This document shows, piece after piece, positions 54,780 through 64,000 of a stretch of 64,000 nt of DNA. Positions within the stretch are counted from its first letter, which is position 1. Every line of letters starts with the position of its first letter. Below the pieces are notes generated by a model. It ran no database searches and was not told the origin of the DNA. It saw only the letters and a list, made by a program, of their open reading frames with translations. The translations under genes were made by a program, and so were the position numbers. The stretch is from Lysobacter sp. FW306-1B-D06B. GTDB taxonomy: Bacteria; Pseudomonadota; Gammaproteobacteria; Xanthomonadales; Xanthomonadaceae. The stretch is from assembly GCF_038446665.1 (NCBI RefSeq), contig NZ_CP151802.1, forward strand, positions 4,092,001-4,156,000, read 5' to 3'.

Positions 54780-57272
54780 CTATGCGCCCAGCACCTTGAC
54801 CGCGCACTTCTTGTAGTCGGTCTGCTTGGAGATCGGGTCGGTCGCGTCCAGCGTCACCTTGTTGATCAGCTGGCCCGCGTCGAACCACGGCACGAACACC
54901 ACGCCCGGCGGCATGCGGTTGCGACCGCGCGTCTCCACGCGCGTGCGCATCTCGCCGCGACGCGACACGACGCGCACGTCGTCGCCGCGCTTGAAACCAC
55001 GCTTGCGTGCATCATCGGGGTTCATGAAGATCATCGCCGTAGGAAAGCTGCGGAACAGCTCCGGCACGCGCATGGTCATCGAACCCGAATGCCAATGCTC
55101 CAGCACGCGGCCGGTGACGAGCCACAGGTCGAACTCTTCGTCCGGCGATTCCGCCGCCGGCTCGTACGGCAGCGCCCAGATCACCGCGCGTCCGTCCTTG
55201 TTTCCGTAGAACTGGAACCCCGTGCCGGCCTTCACGTACGGGTCGGCACCTTCGCGATAGCGCCAGCGCGTCTCGCGCCCGTTGACGACAGGCCAGCGCA
55301 GTCCGTGTGCGCGGTGGTAATCGTCGAACGGTGCCAGGTCGTGGCCGTGGCCGCGGCCGAACACGGCGTACTCTTCGAACAGGCCTTTCTGCACGTAGAA
55401 GCCGAAGTGGTGCGACTCGTCGTTGGCGTAGCCCGGCTCGATGTCGGAGACGGGGAAGCGGTCGACATTGCCGTTCTTGAACAGCACGTCGAACAGCGTC
55501 TTGCCCTTGAACTGCGGATTCGCGGCGAGGATCTCCGCCGGCCAGCACTCATCGGTGGTGAAGCGCTTGGAGAATTCCATCAGCTGCCACAGATCCGAGC
55601 GCGCCTGCGCGGGCGCGTTCACCAACTGGTGCCAGAACTGCGTGCGGCGTTCGGCGTTGCCGTAGGCGCCTTCCTTCTCCACCCACATTGCCGCCGGCAG
55701 GATCAGATCGGCCGCCTGCGCGGTGACCGTGGGATACGCATCGGACACGACGATGAAGTTTTCCGGATTGCGATAGCCCGGCCAGGTCTCCTCGTAGAGG
55801 TTGGCCGCCGCCTGCATGTTGTTGTTGACCTGCACCCAGTAGGCGTTGAGCTTGCCGTCGCGCAGCATGCGGTTCTGCTCAACCGCGTGGTAACCCGGCT
55901 TGGGATTGATGATGCCGTGCGGAATCTTCCAGATTTCCTCGGCGTGCTTGCGGTGCTCGGGATTGGCCACGAGCATGTCGGCCGGCAGGCGATGGCTGAA
56001 GGTTCCGACCTCGCGCGCGGTCCCGCACGCGGACGGCTGTCCGGTGAGCGAGAACGGGCTGTTTCCGGGCGTGGAGATCTTCCCCGTCAACAGGTGGATG
56101 TTGTAGACCATGTTGTTGCACCACACACCGCGCGTGTGCTGGTTGAAGCCCATGGTCCAGAACGACATCACCTTCGTCTTCGGATCGGCATACAGCTGCG
56201 CCAGCTTCTCCAGCCAGCCGCGCTCCACGCCGGTCATCTCCACCGCCTTGTCCAGCGTGTAGGGACGCACGAACGCGGCGAACTCCTCGAACGTGATCGG
56301 CTGACCGCCGTTGGCGTCCTTGGCGTTCTTGGCCTTCAGTTCCAGTGGATTGTCCGGGCGCAGGCCGTAACCGATGTCGTCGTTGCCGCGCTTGAAGGAG
56401 GTGTGCTTGCTGACGAAATCCTTGTTGACGTTGCCGCTGGTGATGATGTGGTTGGCGATGTAGTTGAGCATGACCAGGTCGGTCTGCGGCTTGAAGACGA
56501 TCGGGATGTCGGCCAGTTCGAAGCTGCGGTGCTCGAAGGTCGACAGGACCGCCACCTTCACATGCGGATGCGACAGACGGCGGTCGGTGACGCGCGTCCA
56601 CAGGATCGGATGCATCTCGGCCATGTTCGAGCCCCACAGCACGAACGCGTCGGCGGCCTCGATGTCGTCGTAGCAGCCCATCGGTTCGTCCATGCCGAAG
56701 GTGCGCATGAAGCCCATCACCGCCGAGGCCATGCAATGGCGCGCGTTGGGATCGATGTGGTTGCTGCGGAAGCCGGCCTTCATCAGCTTGTTGGCCGCGT
56801 AGCCTTCGAAGATCGTCCACTGGCCCGAACCGAACATGCCGATGTAGTCGGCGCCTTTCTCCTTCAGCACCTTCTTGAACTGCGCGGCCATCACGTCGAA
56901 GGCCTCGTCCCAGCTCACCTGCGTGAACTCCCCGTCCTTGGCGTACACGCCGTTCTTCTTGCGCAGCAGCGGCATGGTCAAGCGGTCGCTGCCGTACATG
57001 ATCTTCGACAGGAAGTAGCCCTTGACGCAGTTGATTCCGCGGTTCACCTCGGCGTGAACATCACCGTGCGTGGCGACGACGCGGCCTTCCTTCACCGCGA
57101 CGTTGACGCCGCAACCGGTGCCGCAGAAACGGCACGGCGCCTTGCTCCATTTCAACGTGGTGAGGTCGCCTTCGGTAACGATGTTTGCGGTCCCGCCGGG
57201 CAGCGGCATGCCGGCAGCGGCGGCGGCAGTGGCGACGGCGGTGTTGCGGATGAACTCGCGACGGGTGGTCAT
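54780..57272 (-). CDS. napA: Periplasmic nitrate reductase catalytic subunit NapA
   Basis: NapA reduces nitrate to nitrite in the periplasm with a molybdopterin cofactor and one 4Fe-4S cluster. The 830-residue product (normal length) begins with a Tat signal ([12 protein letters not shown]). Cluster ligands are Cys47, Cys50, Cys54 and Cys82, and the molybdenum ligand is Cys180 in [11 protein letters not shown]. The frame is open 125 codons upstream as a shadow; ATG 57272 overlaps the napD stop by 4 bases. Confidence 0.97.
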   Translation of the reverse strand: MTTRREFIRNTAVATAAAAAGMPLPGGTANIVTEGDLTTLKWSKAPCRFCGTGCGVNVAVKEGRVVATHGDVHAEVNRGINCVKGYFLSKIMYGSDRLTMPLLRKKNGVYAKDGEFTQVSWDEAFDVMAAQFKKVLKEKGADYIGMFGSGQWTIFEGYAANKLMKAGFRSNHIDPNARHCMASAVMGFMRTFGMDEPMGCYDDIEAADAFVLWGSNMAEMHPILWTRVTDRRLSHPHVKVAVLSTFEHRSFELADIPIVFKPQTDLVMLNYIANHIITSGNVNKDFVSKHTSFKRGNDDIGYGLRPDNPLELKAKNAKDANGGQPITFEEFAAFVRPYTLDKAVEMTGVERGWLEKLAQLYADPKTKVMSFWTMGFNQHTRGVWCNNMVYNIHLLTGKISTPGNSPFSLTGQPSACGTAREVGTFSHRLPADMLVANPEHRKHAEEIWKIPHGIINPKPGYHAVEQNRMLRDGKLNAYWVQVNNNMQAAANLYEETWPGYRNPENFIVVSDAYPTVTAQAADLILPAAMWVEKEGAYGNAERRTQFWHQLVNAPAQARSDLWQLMEFSKRFTTDECWPAEILAANPQFKGKTLFDVLFKNGNVDRFPVSDIEPGYANDESHHFGFYVQKGLFEEYAVFGRGHGHDLAPFDDYHRAHGLRWPVVNGRETRWRYREGADPYVKAGTGFQFYGNKDGRAVIWALPYEPAAESPDEEFDLWLVTGRVLEHWHSGSMTMRVPELFRSFPTAMIFMNPDDARKRGFKRGDDVRVVSRRGEMRTRVETRGRNRMPPGVVFVPWFDAGQLINKVTLDATDPISKQTDYKKCAVKVLGA

Positions 57273-57583
57273 GGCGCGACTCCGGGTGCGGCGATGTCTG
57301 GGGCGGTCTGCACGGGCGCGTCGAGCGCCTCGCGCGGTTCGGCGTGGTGGTAGACGAGCGCGACGTTGAGCACGCCGGGCAGCGCGCGCAGTGCGTCCAT
57401 GCGATCGAGCACCGCGTACTGGTTGGCGCACTCGCACAGCACGACGCTGCGGATGTCGCCGCGCAGGGCGAGTTCGAGATCGGCCGTGGCGTCGATGTGC
57501 GCCACCATCGCGTCGATCGCCTCGGCCCGGTGCTGGACGACGAAGCTGGCGATGTGGACGTCTGCGTTTTCGTCGGGCTTCAT
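57269..57583 (-). CDS. napD: NapA maturation chaperone NapD
   Basis: NapD binds the Tat signal of NapA and delays export until cofactor loading. The 104-residue product has the NapD ferredoxin-like fold pattern ([25 protein letters not shown]-like strand, and [17 protein letters not shown]). Start ATG 57583 overlaps napF by 4 bases; the frame extends upstream as a shadow of napF. The C-terminal 20 or so residues are an extra Ala/Pro tail. Confidence 0.92.
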   Translation of the reverse strand: MKPDENADVHIASFVVQHRAEAIDAMVAHIDATADLELALRGDIRSVVLCECANQYAVLDRMDALRALPGVLNVALVYHHAEPREALDAPVQTAPDIAAPGVAP

Positions 57584-58083
57584 GCCGCCTCCGTGGCGTG
57601 CCTGGAAAGCGCCATCGCGCCCACCGGGCAAACGCCGACGCAGGCACCGCAGCCGTTGCAGCGATCGACGTCCACCGTGGGCAGCGGGACGCGTGCGGTC
57701 AAAGGAAATGCGATCGCGCGCGCCGGGCAGGCATCGCGGCAGCTGGAGCACACGACGCCGTGGCGCGGCAGGCAGGCCTCGCCAGCCAGCGCGCGCAGCT
57801 GCCAGGGTTCGGCCGAAACGTCGCGCGCCAACGCGCGCGGCTTGCAGGCGCGCTCGCATTCGCCGCAGAACGTGCACTCGCCCAGGCGCGGATCGAACAC
57901 CGCGTAGCCCGCGGCACCGCGCACGAGAACGCGCTCGGGGCAGCGTTCCACGCATGCGCCGCAGGCGGTGCAGGCATCGAGGAAGGCCGCTTCGTCCAAC
58001 GCCCAGGGCGGTCGCAACGGTGGCGTGGCAGCACGACGGCCGAACAGCAGGGCACGACGCGCGGAGTTCGGCTGGGCCGCCAT
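57580..58083 (-). CDS. napF: Ferredoxin-type protein NapF
   Basis: NapF is a cytoplasmic iron-sulfur protein thought to aid NapA maturation. The 167-residue product contains three 4Fe-4S motifs ([35 protein letters not shown]) and a further Cys-containing segment CSSCRDACP. An Arg-rich N-terminal region precedes them. It overlaps napD by 4 bases and follows napE by one base. Confidence 0.94.
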   Translation of the reverse strand: MAAQPNSARRALLFGRRAATPPLRPPWALDEAAFLDACTACGACVERCPERVLVRGAAGYAVFDPRLGECTFCGECERACKPRALARDVSAEPWQLRALAGEACLPRHGVVCSSCRDACPARAIAFPLTARVPLPTVDVDRCNGCGACVGVCPVGAMALSRHATEAA

Positions 58084-58084
58084 G

Positions 58085-58249
58085 TCAGTGCCCCGTCGGC
58101 GGGCCGGAGACGAACATCTGCCAGAACCACACGATGAAGCCGTAGGCCGCCACGATGATGATCGTCACCAGCGGGAACACCACCGCCGTGAGGAGGAGGA
58201 AGGCCGTTCGCTCACGTCGCTTGATGACGGCGTCATCTGGCTGGTCCAT
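58085..58249 (-). CDS. napE: Nap operon small membrane protein NapE
   Basis: A 54-residue protein with one membrane helix (FLLLTAVVFPLVTIIIVAAY, about residues 16-35), flanked by a short charged N-terminus. NapE is the usual first product of nap operons in this group; its role is not settled. Start ATG 58249; the frame is open upstream but without a further ribosome site of note. It is the first gene after the FNR-type palindrome. Confidence 0.87.
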   Translation of the reverse strand: MDQPDDAVIKRRERTAFLLLTAVVFPLVTIIIVAAYGFIVWFWQMFVSGPPTGH

Positions 58250-58338
58250 GGCGCGCTCCTGAGTATCGCCGGTGCATGGACGCCGCTTCGTGCGCCGTCC
58301 ATGACACTCAGTCTGCCGGGGCCTGCGCGCCACGCGCC

Positions 58339-58352
58339 TTGACCTAGGTCAA
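58339..58352 (-). promoter_or_regulatory. FNR/DNR-type site upstream of napE
   Basis: TTGACCTAGGTCAA is a perfect 14-base palindrome with the half-site TTGAC/GTCAA spaced as in FNR-family sites (TTGAT-N4-ATCAA). It is centred about 96 bases before the napE ATG. It is about 160 bases from the divergent carboxypeptidase gene, so it could act on either, but the nap operon is the more likely target. Confidence 0.75.
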
Positions 58353-58501
58353 GGGCCAAACGCGGCCCTGCACTCCCCGCGCCGCATCGTGATCTACGGG
58401 ACGTGCAAGCCGCGTATAGAAGATGTGCAGACGCGGCATGGCCGAAGGCGTGTTCATCGCGGCCGGGCACCGATGGCCGATAGTGCGGCAGGGAGGAATC
58501 C

Positions 58502-60169
58502 ATGCGTACCGCCGCCCTCGCCCTGATGCTCGCCCTGTGCGCCGACGTGCGCGCGGCCGATCCGGATGACGCGCCGCTGTTCGTCTCGGCGCACTACGCC
58601 GACCGCGCCGCGCTGCAGCGCATCGCCGGGCGGTTCCAGCATGTGCTGGTGGACGAAACCACCCGCACCGCACGCTGGGAAGCGACCCGCGAAGAGATTC
58701 TGGCCTTGCGCCGCGAGGGCCTGGACGTGCGCATCGACGAGGCCGGCACCGCGCGGCTGCGCGCTTCGGAGCCTGCCCTGCACGTAGGGGCCGACGCGAT
58801 CACCGGTTTCGCCTGCTATCGCACGGTGGAGGAAACCTACGCCACGATGGACCGCCTGGCCACGCAGCGGCCCGATCTGGCCCGAGTGGTCGACATCGGA
58901 CCGAGCTGGCTGCGCGCGCGCGATGCGAACACGGGCTATCGCATGCGGGCGCTGGTGCTCGGCAACGCGGCGACCGACGCGCAGATCGCCAACAAGCCCA
59001 GCATGCTCGTGTACGGCGCGATCCACGCGCGCGAGTACACGCCGGCCGAGCTGCTCACGCGGTTCGGCGAATGGCTGGTGGACGAGTACGGTCGCGATCC
59101 CGAAGCGACGTGGCTGATGGACACCTACCGCTTCCACCTGGTGCTGCAGGCCAATCCGGATGGACGCGAACGCGCGCAGTCCGGAGCCTCGTGGCGCAAG
59201 AACGTCAACGACCGCAACGGTTCGTGCTCGCCGGACGATTACGGTGTCGACCTCAACCGCAATTTCCCGTTCCGCTGGAACGGTGCGGTCGACGGGTCCA
59301 GTGGCAATCCCTGCGCGGGCACCTACCGTGGCCCGCAAGGCGCATCCGAGCCGGAAACGCTGAACCTGCTGCGCTACGCCGCGGGCGTGCCCGATGCCGG
59401 CGGCGTCTATCGCGGCGGGCTGTTTCCCGATCGTCGCGGCGATGCCGCCTCATCGCCCGCGCCGGCCGACTATCGCGGCCTCTTCATCGACCTGCACAGC
59501 TACTCCAAGCTCGTGCTGTGGCCGTGGTCGCACACGGCCTCGGCCAGTGCCAACTACCGGGAACTGCGCACGCTCGGCCGGCGCCTGGCGTGGTTCAACG
59601 ACTACGCGCCACGGCAGTGGGTCGGCCTGTACATCGCCGACGGCACCACCACCGACACGATGTACGGCCTGCTCGGCGTGCCGAGCTACACGATCGAAAT
59701 GGGCGTGGCCTTCTTCGAAAGCTGCACGACTTTCCAGAACACCACGCTGCCGCGCAACCTCGCCGCGTTGCGCTATGCCGCACGCAACCTCACCGCGCCC
59801 TACCTGTATCCGGGCGGACCCGATGCGGTTTCGGTGAGCGTGTCGCCCGCGAGCGTGCGCGCGGGGCAGCCGGTCATCGTCACCGCGGTTCTCGACGACA
59901 GCCGCTACAAGCAGAGCAACGGCACGGAAGCGGTGCACACCGTCACCGCCGCCTCGGCCTATCTGAACCAGCGACCGTGGAGCGCCGGCGCGGTGCGCAT
60001 CGCAATGCAGGCCGGCGACGGCGCCTTCGACGCGAGCCGTGAAACCGTGCGCGCCACGCTCGCCACGAACGGCCTGGCGCCCGGCCGCCATGCGGTGTTC
60101 GTGCGCGGCGGCGATGCCTCCGGTGCGGTGGGGACGCCAAACGCGGCGTACTTCACCGTCGTGCCCTGA
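58502..60169 (+). CDS. Secreted zinc carboxypeptidase, M14 family
   Basis: An extracellular metallo-carboxypeptidase that removes C-terminal amino acids. A signal peptide (1-18) and about 90 propeptide residues precede the M14 domain. Zinc ligands are His175 and Glu178 (GAIHAREYT) and His332 (LFIDLHSYSK). The catalytic Glu is Glu399 (YTIEMGVAF) and the carboxylate-binding pattern is DLNRNFPF (250-257). The last 125 residues form an Ig-like domain. It is 555 residues long, with its own terminator, and fits the lytic lifestyle of Lysobacter-like bacteria. Confidence 0.93.
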   Translation: MRTAALALMLALCADVRAADPDDAPLFVSAHYADRAALQRIAGRFQHVLVDETTRTARWEATREEILALRREGLDVRIDEAGTARLRASEPALHVGADAITGFACYRTVEETYATMDRLATQRPDLARVVDIGPSWLRARDANTGYRMRALVLGNAATDAQIANKPSMLVYGAIHAREYTPAELLTRFGEWLVDEYGRDPEATWLMDTYRFHLVLQANPDGRERAQSGASWRKNVNDRNGSCSPDDYGVDLNRNFPFRWNGAVDGSSGNPCAGTYRGPQGASEPETLNLLRYAAGVPDAGGVYRGGLFPDRRGDAASSPAPADYRGLFIDLHSYSKLVLWPWSHTASASANYRELRTLGRRLAWFNDYAPRQWVGLYIADGTTTDTMYGLLGVPSYTIEMGVAFFESCTTFQNTTLPRNLAALRYAARNLTAPYLYPGGPDAVSVSVSPASVRAGQPVIVTAVLDDSRYKQSNGTEAVHTVTAASAYLNQRPWSAGAVRIAMQAGDGAFDASRETVRATLATNGLAPGRHAVFVRGGDASGAVGTPNAAYFTVVP

Positions 60170-60171
60170 AA

Positions 60172-60200
60172 AAGAAAGCCGGCGCGAGGCCGGCTTTCTT
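60172..60200. terminator. Bidirectional terminator between carboxypeptidase and aldolase
   Basis: AAGAAAGCCGGC-GCGAG-GCCGGCTTTCTT is a perfect 12-base stem. T-rich ends lie on both strands, so it can end transcripts of the carboxypeptidase (3 bases after its stop codon) and of the aldolase (about 25 bases beyond its stop). Confidence 0.9.
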
Positions 60201-60224
60201 CGTACCAGCAATGGACGCCTGCGC

Positions 60225-61235
60225 TTACGCGGCCTGCTTCCACTGGCCCAGCGCGGCCAGGCCGTTGTCGCGGGCGCGCTCGTACACGGTCTGCTGCGCG
60301 CGGGCGAAGTTGTTCACCAGGTCCTGCGACCACAGCTTCAGCGCGGCGGCCTGCATGGCGCGGCCGTAGGAGAACGACAGCGGCCACGGGTTCGGGCCCA
60401 TCTGGTTCATCGCGTTGAGGTGCGCGGTGGCGGCCTCGTCCGACTGGCCGCCCGAGAGGAACACGATGCCCGGCAGCGTGGCCGGCACGGTCGACTTCAG
60501 GCACTGCAGCGTCGCGGCGGCCACTTCGTCGTAGCCCACGTCTTCGCCGCTGGTGGTGCCCGGCACGACCATCGAGGCCTTCAGGATGGTGCCTTCCAGC
60601 AGCACGTTGTGCTCGTACAGCGAAGCGAACAGCGAACGCAGCGAGACTTCGGTGACCTCGAAGCAGGTTTCCAGGTCGTGGCTGCCGTCCATGATCACTT
60701 CCGGCTCGACCATCGGCACCAGGCCCTGCTCCTGGCAAAGCGCGGCGTAGCGGGCCAGCGCGTGGGCGTTGGCGTCGATGCAGGTGCCCGACGGAATGTC
60801 GTCGCCGATGTTGATCACCGCGCGCCACTTGGCGAAGCGGGCGCCGAGCTTGTAGTACTCCTCCAGGCGGGCGCGCAGGCCGTCCAGGCCCTCGGTCACC
60901 ACTTCGCCCGGGAAACCGGCGAGGTTGTGCGTGCCCTTGTCGACCTTGATGCCCGGGATCATGCCGTTGTCGGCCATGTACTTGGCGAACGGCACGCCGT
61001 CGCTGGTGGACTGGCGGATGGTCTCGTCGAACAGGATCGCGCCGGAGATGTACTCGTTGAGCTTCGGCGTGGTCAGCAGCAGCTCGCGGTAGCGGCGGCG
61101 GTTCTCTTCGGTGTTCTCGATGCCGACGCCGGCGAAACGCTTGGCGCAGGTCGCGCCCGACTCGTCGATGGCGATGATGCCCTTGCCCGGGGCCATCATT
61201 GCCTGGGCGGTTTCGGCAAGCTGTTCGATGCTCAT
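60225..61235 (-). CDS. Class I fructose-bisphosphate aldolase
   Basis: The enzyme splits fructose-1,6-bisphosphate into two trioses with a Schiff-base lysine. At 336 residues the product carries the class I (animal-like) signature: KGIIAIDESGATCAKRF at the N-terminus, MVEPEVIMDGSHDLETC, and LLEGTILKASMVVPG, where the Schiff-base lysine is the one in LKASM. The frame is open from 61319, but ATG 61235 follows a TATAAT promoter by the right distance. It is next to pyruvate kinase, two genes upstream. Confidence 0.93.
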   Translation of the reverse strand: MSIEQLAETAQAMMAPGKGIIAIDESGATCAKRFAGVGIENTEENRRRYRELLLTTPKLNEYISGAILFDETIRQSTSDGVPFAKYMADNGMIPGIKVDKGTHNLAGFPGEVVTEGLDGLRARLEEYYKLGARFAKWRAVINIGDDIPSGTCIDANAHALARYAALCQEQGLVPMVEPEVIMDGSHDLETCFEVTEVSLRSLFASLYEHNVLLEGTILKASMVVPGTTSGEDVGYDEVAAATLQCLKSTVPATLPGIVFLSGGQSDEAATAHLNAMNQMGPNPWPLSFSYGRAMQAAALKLWSQDLVNNFARAQQTVYERARDNGLAALGQWKQAA

Positions 61236-61268
61236 GGGTCGTCCTGCGGGAGCGGTGGGAAGCCCGAC

Positions 61269-61274
61269 ATTATA
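61269..61274 (-). promoter_or_regulatory. Sigma-70 -10 box of the aldolase gene
   Basis: TATAAT, the exact consensus, is at 61274 to 61269 on the minus strand, preceded by GGC. The -35 region about 17 bases upstream (GTCCAG) is weak. Transcription would start near 61262, giving a leader of about 27 bases before the ATG. Confidence 0.6.
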
Positions 61275-61402
61275 GCCGCAGCGTTCCGTTCCTGGACGGG
61301 CCGCAGGACCAGAAATCAACCACTTGCAGACCAGACACCCCCGAATCCAATACCACTTGGGGTGTATGCGGTTACATGGCCGCCGAACGGTATGCCGTCC
61401 CG

Positions 61403-62098
61403 TCAGGGCCCGGCGAGCACCTCGCGCATGACTCGGTTGGCCGACTCGCGCGTGCGCAGGAAAGCGCCGTCCTCGTCGATGCCAGGGACGAAGTCAGCAT
61501 CGGCCAACCGCGCGTTCTTGAGCGCCACGATCCGGGTGTAACAGGCGTCCATCGACTCCGCGTGCGGGCAGCCGAGGAGGTGGTAGAACTCGTGCACGGT
61601 CGCCTTCGCGGGCGAAGTGAAGACCTGGTTCAACGACACTCGCGTCGCCACCACGTAGCCGCGCGTGTGCGTCGGGTCGTCAACCATGCCGAGCACCTCC
61701 GGCATAACCAGGCCCCACAGTGCGTCGCCGGCATTGCGGTCGACGAAGGCCACCAGGCGGTCGCAGGGCGCTTCCACTTCGCGGCGCACGATGTCGTCGA
61801 ACAGACGCTCATGGGTGAAGCCGGCGCGTTGCCACGGGCGCGCCCACGGGACGACGACATCGATGCCGTAGGACCTGAACTCCTTGTTGACCGCCGCGAT
61901 GAGCGTGTCGATGCGCTGCGGCGTCACGTCGTCGGTATGCAGCACGCAGACGCGCAGCTGCATCGGCGGTCCGTAATCGTGGGCAAAGCGTTCGCGCGTG
62001 TGCATGCCGACGCTGGTACAGCCGGCCATCCACAGCGCCAGCATGACCACCACTACGATCCTGAAGCGTGCAACCGCCGACCGCCCCTCGCTTGCCAT
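61403..62098 (-). CDS. Putative lipoprotein with metzincin-type zinc motif
   Basis: A 231-residue predicted lipoprotein (signal LALWMAGC, Cys27). The motif HEFYHLLGCPH at residues 169-179 fits HExxHxxGxxH of the metzincin metalloproteases: three zinc-binding His and a general-base Glu. A Met-containing turn (ESMD, Met183) follows, and Cys177 and Cys186 flank it. The rest resembles archaemetzincin-like domains in general layout (NKEFRSYGIDVVV), but I cannot assign a family without a search. It sits between aldolase and pyruvate kinase with no operon link. Start ATG 62098 has a G-run ahead of it. Confidence 0.7.
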   Translation of the reverse strand: MASEGRSAVARFRIVVVVMLALWMAGCTSVGMHTRERFAHDYGPPMQLRVCVLHTDDVTPQRIDTLIAAVNKEFRSYGIDVVVPWARPWQRAGFTHERLFDDIVRREVEAPCDRLVAFVDRNAGDALWGLVMPEVLGMVDDPTHTRGYVVATRVSLNQVFTSPAKATVHEFYHLLGCPHAESMDACYTRIVALKNARLADADFVPGIDEDGAFLRTRESANRVMREVLAGP

Positions 62099-62171
62099 GA
62101 CAGCCCCCCCCCGCAACTGGTTCACGGCGTGAACCGTTGCGCGAAAGATTCTCATGGAAATTAGGCGAAGG

Positions 62172-62201
62172 AAAAGATAGCGCCGAGCCTGGGCCCGGCG
62201 C
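62172..62201 (-). terminator. Probable pyruvate kinase terminator
   Basis: On the minus strand GCGCCGGGCC-CA-GGCTCGGCGC (62201 to 62180) is followed by TATCTTTTCC. It starts 6 bases after the stop codon of the pyruvate kinase gene. The stem has one G-T pair. Confidence 0.7.
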
Positions 62202-62206
62202 GCAGG

Positions 62207-63673
62207 TCAGAGCTCGCCCAGCCCCTCGGCCGTGCCGCCCTCGCCCACCTGCAGCAGGCGCAGGGTGTTGGTCGCGCCGAGCTGCTCCATGTGGTCGCCG
62301 CTGGTGAACATCACGCGTTCGCCCACGCTGAGCAGGTTCAGGTCGAACAGTTCCTTGACCGCCTTGCGCGCGGCATCGCGCGAGCTCAGGCCGCGGCTGT
62401 CGAAGTCGTGCGCCACCACGTCGCGCATCAGGCCCATGCGCCGGCGCGCGCCGTCGTGGCGCGAGAGCGCGTAGATCGGCACCTGCGAACGGAAGCGCGA
62501 CAGGAAGCGCGCCGTGCCGCCGGATTCGGTCATGGCGATGATCGCGCGCACGCCGATGTGCTCGGACAGGAACATCGCCGCCATGGCGATGGCCTGGTCG
62601 GCGCGTTCGAGGTTGCGCGGTGCGGCTTCGAAATCGGTGTCGTGGTTGAACTGGCGTTCGGCGCCCAGGCAGATGCGCGCCATCGCCTCCACCGCCTTGA
62701 CCGGATAGCGACCGGCGGCGGATTCCTGCGACAGCATCACCGCATCGGTGCCGTCGATGACGGCGTTGGCGACGTCGAGCACTTCCGCACGCGTCGGGAT
62801 CGGGCTGTCCACCATCGACTGCAACATCTGCGTGGCGGTGATGACAACCTTGTTGCGCTCCAGCGCCTCGCGGATGATCTTCTTCTGCAGGCCCGGAAGC
62901 TCGGCGTCGCCGATCTCCACGCCCAGGTCGCCGCGCGCGACCATCACTACGTCGGAGGCATCGACGATCTCGGTCAGGTTCTCGATCGCCTCGGCGCGTT
63001 CGACCTTGGCGACGAGCGCGGCATCGCTGCCGTTCTCGCGCGCGATGCGGCGCGCTTCGTTCATGTCGGCGGCATTGCGGCAGAACGACACGGCGATGAA
63101 GTCCGCGCCCAGTTCGGCGGCGACCTTGATGAGTTCCTTGTCGCGTTCGGTCAGCGCGCCCAGCGACAGACCGCCGCCGAGCTTGTTCAGTCCCTTGCGG
63201 TCCGACAGCGCGCCGTCGTTGAGGACGGTGGTGACGATGCGCTCACCTTCCACCGCGCCCACGCGCAGTTGCAACAGGCCGTCGTCGAGCAGGAGCACGT
63301 CGCCGGGGCGAACGTCGTTGGGCAGGCCGAGGTAGCTCACGCCGACCTCGCGCAGGTTGCCCAGCGGCGCGTCGTTGCTGGCGACCAGGTCGAAGCGGTC
63401 GCCGGTCTTGAGCAGCACGCGGCCTTCGGCGAAGCGCTCGATGCGGATCTTCGGGCCGGGAAGGTCGGCGAGGATGCCGACTTCCACGCCGACGCGTTGC
63501 GCGGCTTCGCGCACGGCGTTGGCGCGGGCGATCTGCGAAGACGGATCGCCGTGGGAGAAATTGAGGCGGACAACGTCGACGCCGGCGGTGAGCAGTGCGT
63601 CGAGGACGCCCGGCGGATCAGTGGCCGGGCCGAGGGTGGCGAGGATCTTGGTGCGGCGTCTTGTGGTCGTCAT
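62207..63673 (-). CDS. pyk: Pyruvate kinase
   Basis: The enzyme converts phosphoenolpyruvate and ADP to pyruvate and ATP. The 488-residue product has the standard motifs: VVRLNFSHGD, DLPGPKIRIERF, AVSFCRNAADMNEARR, MVARGDLGVEIG, and the LDVANAVIDGTDAVMLSQES active region. The frame is open to 63964, but ATG 63673 gives the normal N-terminus TTTRRRTKILATLGPATDPP. With the aldolase gene it forms a glycolytic pair separated by the lipoprotein gene. No allosteric sequence call is made. Confidence 0.95.
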   Translation of the reverse strand: MTTTRRRTKILATLGPATDPPGVLDALLTAGVDVVRLNFSHGDPSSQIARANAVREAAQRVGVEVGILADLPGPKIRIERFAEGRVLLKTGDRFDLVASNDAPLGNLREVGVSYLGLPNDVRPGDVLLLDDGLLQLRVGAVEGERIVTTVLNDGALSDRKGLNKLGGGLSLGALTERDKELIKVAAELGADFIAVSFCRNAADMNEARRIARENGSDAALVAKVERAEAIENLTEIVDASDVVMVARGDLGVEIGDAELPGLQKKIIREALERNKVVITATQMLQSMVDSPIPTRAEVLDVANAVIDGTDAVMLSQESAAGRYPVKAVEAMARICLGAERQFNHDTDFEAAPRNLERADQAIAMAAMFLSEHIGVRAIIAMTESGGTARFLSRFRSQVPIYALSRHDGARRRMGLMRDVVAHDFDSRGLSSRDAARKAVKELFDLNLLSVGERVMFTSGDHMEQLGATNTLRLLQVGEGGTAEGLGEL

Positions 63674-63881
63674 CGAATGCAGGTCCAGAGAACCCTTGGA
63701 CGCTAACACAGCTCTTCGTACTTTCGGTTTGACTCCATCCGCAGGCCCGCCATACCGCGGCGCATCCGCGAAAGTGGTCTGATATCCCCCACCCGAAAGC
63801 AGACCACCGCGCGCCGCGAGGCCGCCTCGGGGCGGTCCCGCACCGTGTCGCTGCGCGAAACCTCGAGAGACCGCCGCCGGC

Positions 63882-64000
63882 TCAGGCGGCCAGCAGTCCG
63901 GGCAGGTCGTGCGGCGTGGACGCCAGGTGAAGCGCACCGGCCTCGCGCAGTTCAGTCTCGCCACCGAAGCCCCATAGCACGCCGATGTTGCGCATGCCGT
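63882..64000 (-). CDS. HAD-family phosphatase (phosphoglycolate phosphatase-like), 3' end
   Basis: Only the last 38 or so residues are in the window; the start lies beyond 64000. The frame reads GMRNIGVLWGFGGETEL then REAGALHLASTPHDLPGLLAA to the stop at 63882. This is the typical end of Gph-like HAD phosphatases (motif 4 region and a C-terminal helix). The assignment is by eye from a short piece. It is on the same strand as pyk, 208 bases before it, with a gap that has no repeat of the families described. Confidence 0.55.
   Translation of the reverse strand, partial: GMRNIGVLWGFGGETELREAGALHLASTPHDLPGLLAA

Noticed and set aside
54552..57353. 933-codon plus-strand ORF opposite napA
   Set aside because: Antisense shadow of napA and napB with the same low-complexity composition.
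1..64000. Genomic island, prophage or integrated element
   Set aside because: No integrase, transposase, tRNA target or shift in composition was seen; the genes are ordinary chromosomal motility and metabolic genes.

Overview
The window is chromosomal DNA of a very GC-rich gammaproteobacterium. The gene order (fliF-to-fliR, flhBAFG-fliA, cheYZA, motCD, then parC/parP), the dense short palindromic intergenic repeats and the Nap/housekeeping flank fit the Xanthomonadaceae/Lysobacteraceae, most likely Lysobacter or a close relative. The genus is inferred from gene content and style; no 16S or other marker is present. No rRNA, tRNA, CRISPR array, transposase or phage gene was seen.

Region 1 (1-18947, + strand) is a flagellar basal-body, export and regulatory cluster: fliF (3' part), G, H, I, J, K, then L, M, N, O, P, Q, R, then flhB, A, F, G and fliA. 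It encodes the MS ring and C-ring switch, the export ATPase and gate, hook-length control, the polar-placement GTPase/ATPase pair and sigma-28. A good sigma-54 type promoter lies in front of flhB.

Region 2 (19173-26119) is the core motility chemotaxis set: cheY, cheZ, cheA, the stator pair motC-motD, a ParA-like array-positioning ATPase (parC) and a CheW-like partner (parP) that carries four copies of a short motif. Region 3 (26527-45132) is a second chemosensory set: a STAS protein, a second cheY, a second cheA, one cheW, three large receptors, cheR, cheD, cheB, a membrane-anchored receptor-like protein and a histidine kinase. Two receptor genes have clear sigma-28 promoters, so FliA from region 1 probably drives them. 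Only one CheW, CheR and CheB serve two CheA proteins. A small secreted protein, an oxidoreductase and a TonB-domain protein interrupt this region.

Region 4 (45306-64000) is a housekeeping and accessory flank: a TrmH-type RNA methyltransferase and a GNAT acetyltransferase; an RND pump with its adaptor; cysteine synthase; a macro-domain hydrolase; the periplasmic nitrate reductase operon napEFDABC behind an FNR-type palindrome; a secreted M14 carboxypeptidase; class I fructose-bisphosphate aldolase; a lipoprotein with a metzincin zinc motif; pyruvate kinase; and the 3' end of a HAD-type phosphatase gene.

The most unusual feature is the set of palindromic repeats. At least four families fill nearly every intergenic gap. 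One family (arms rich in CCCTCCCC/GGGGAGGG) also lies inside the reading frames of fliO, flhF (twice) and cheA without breaking them, adding low-complexity linkers. This recalls Rickettsia palindromic elements but involves motility genes.
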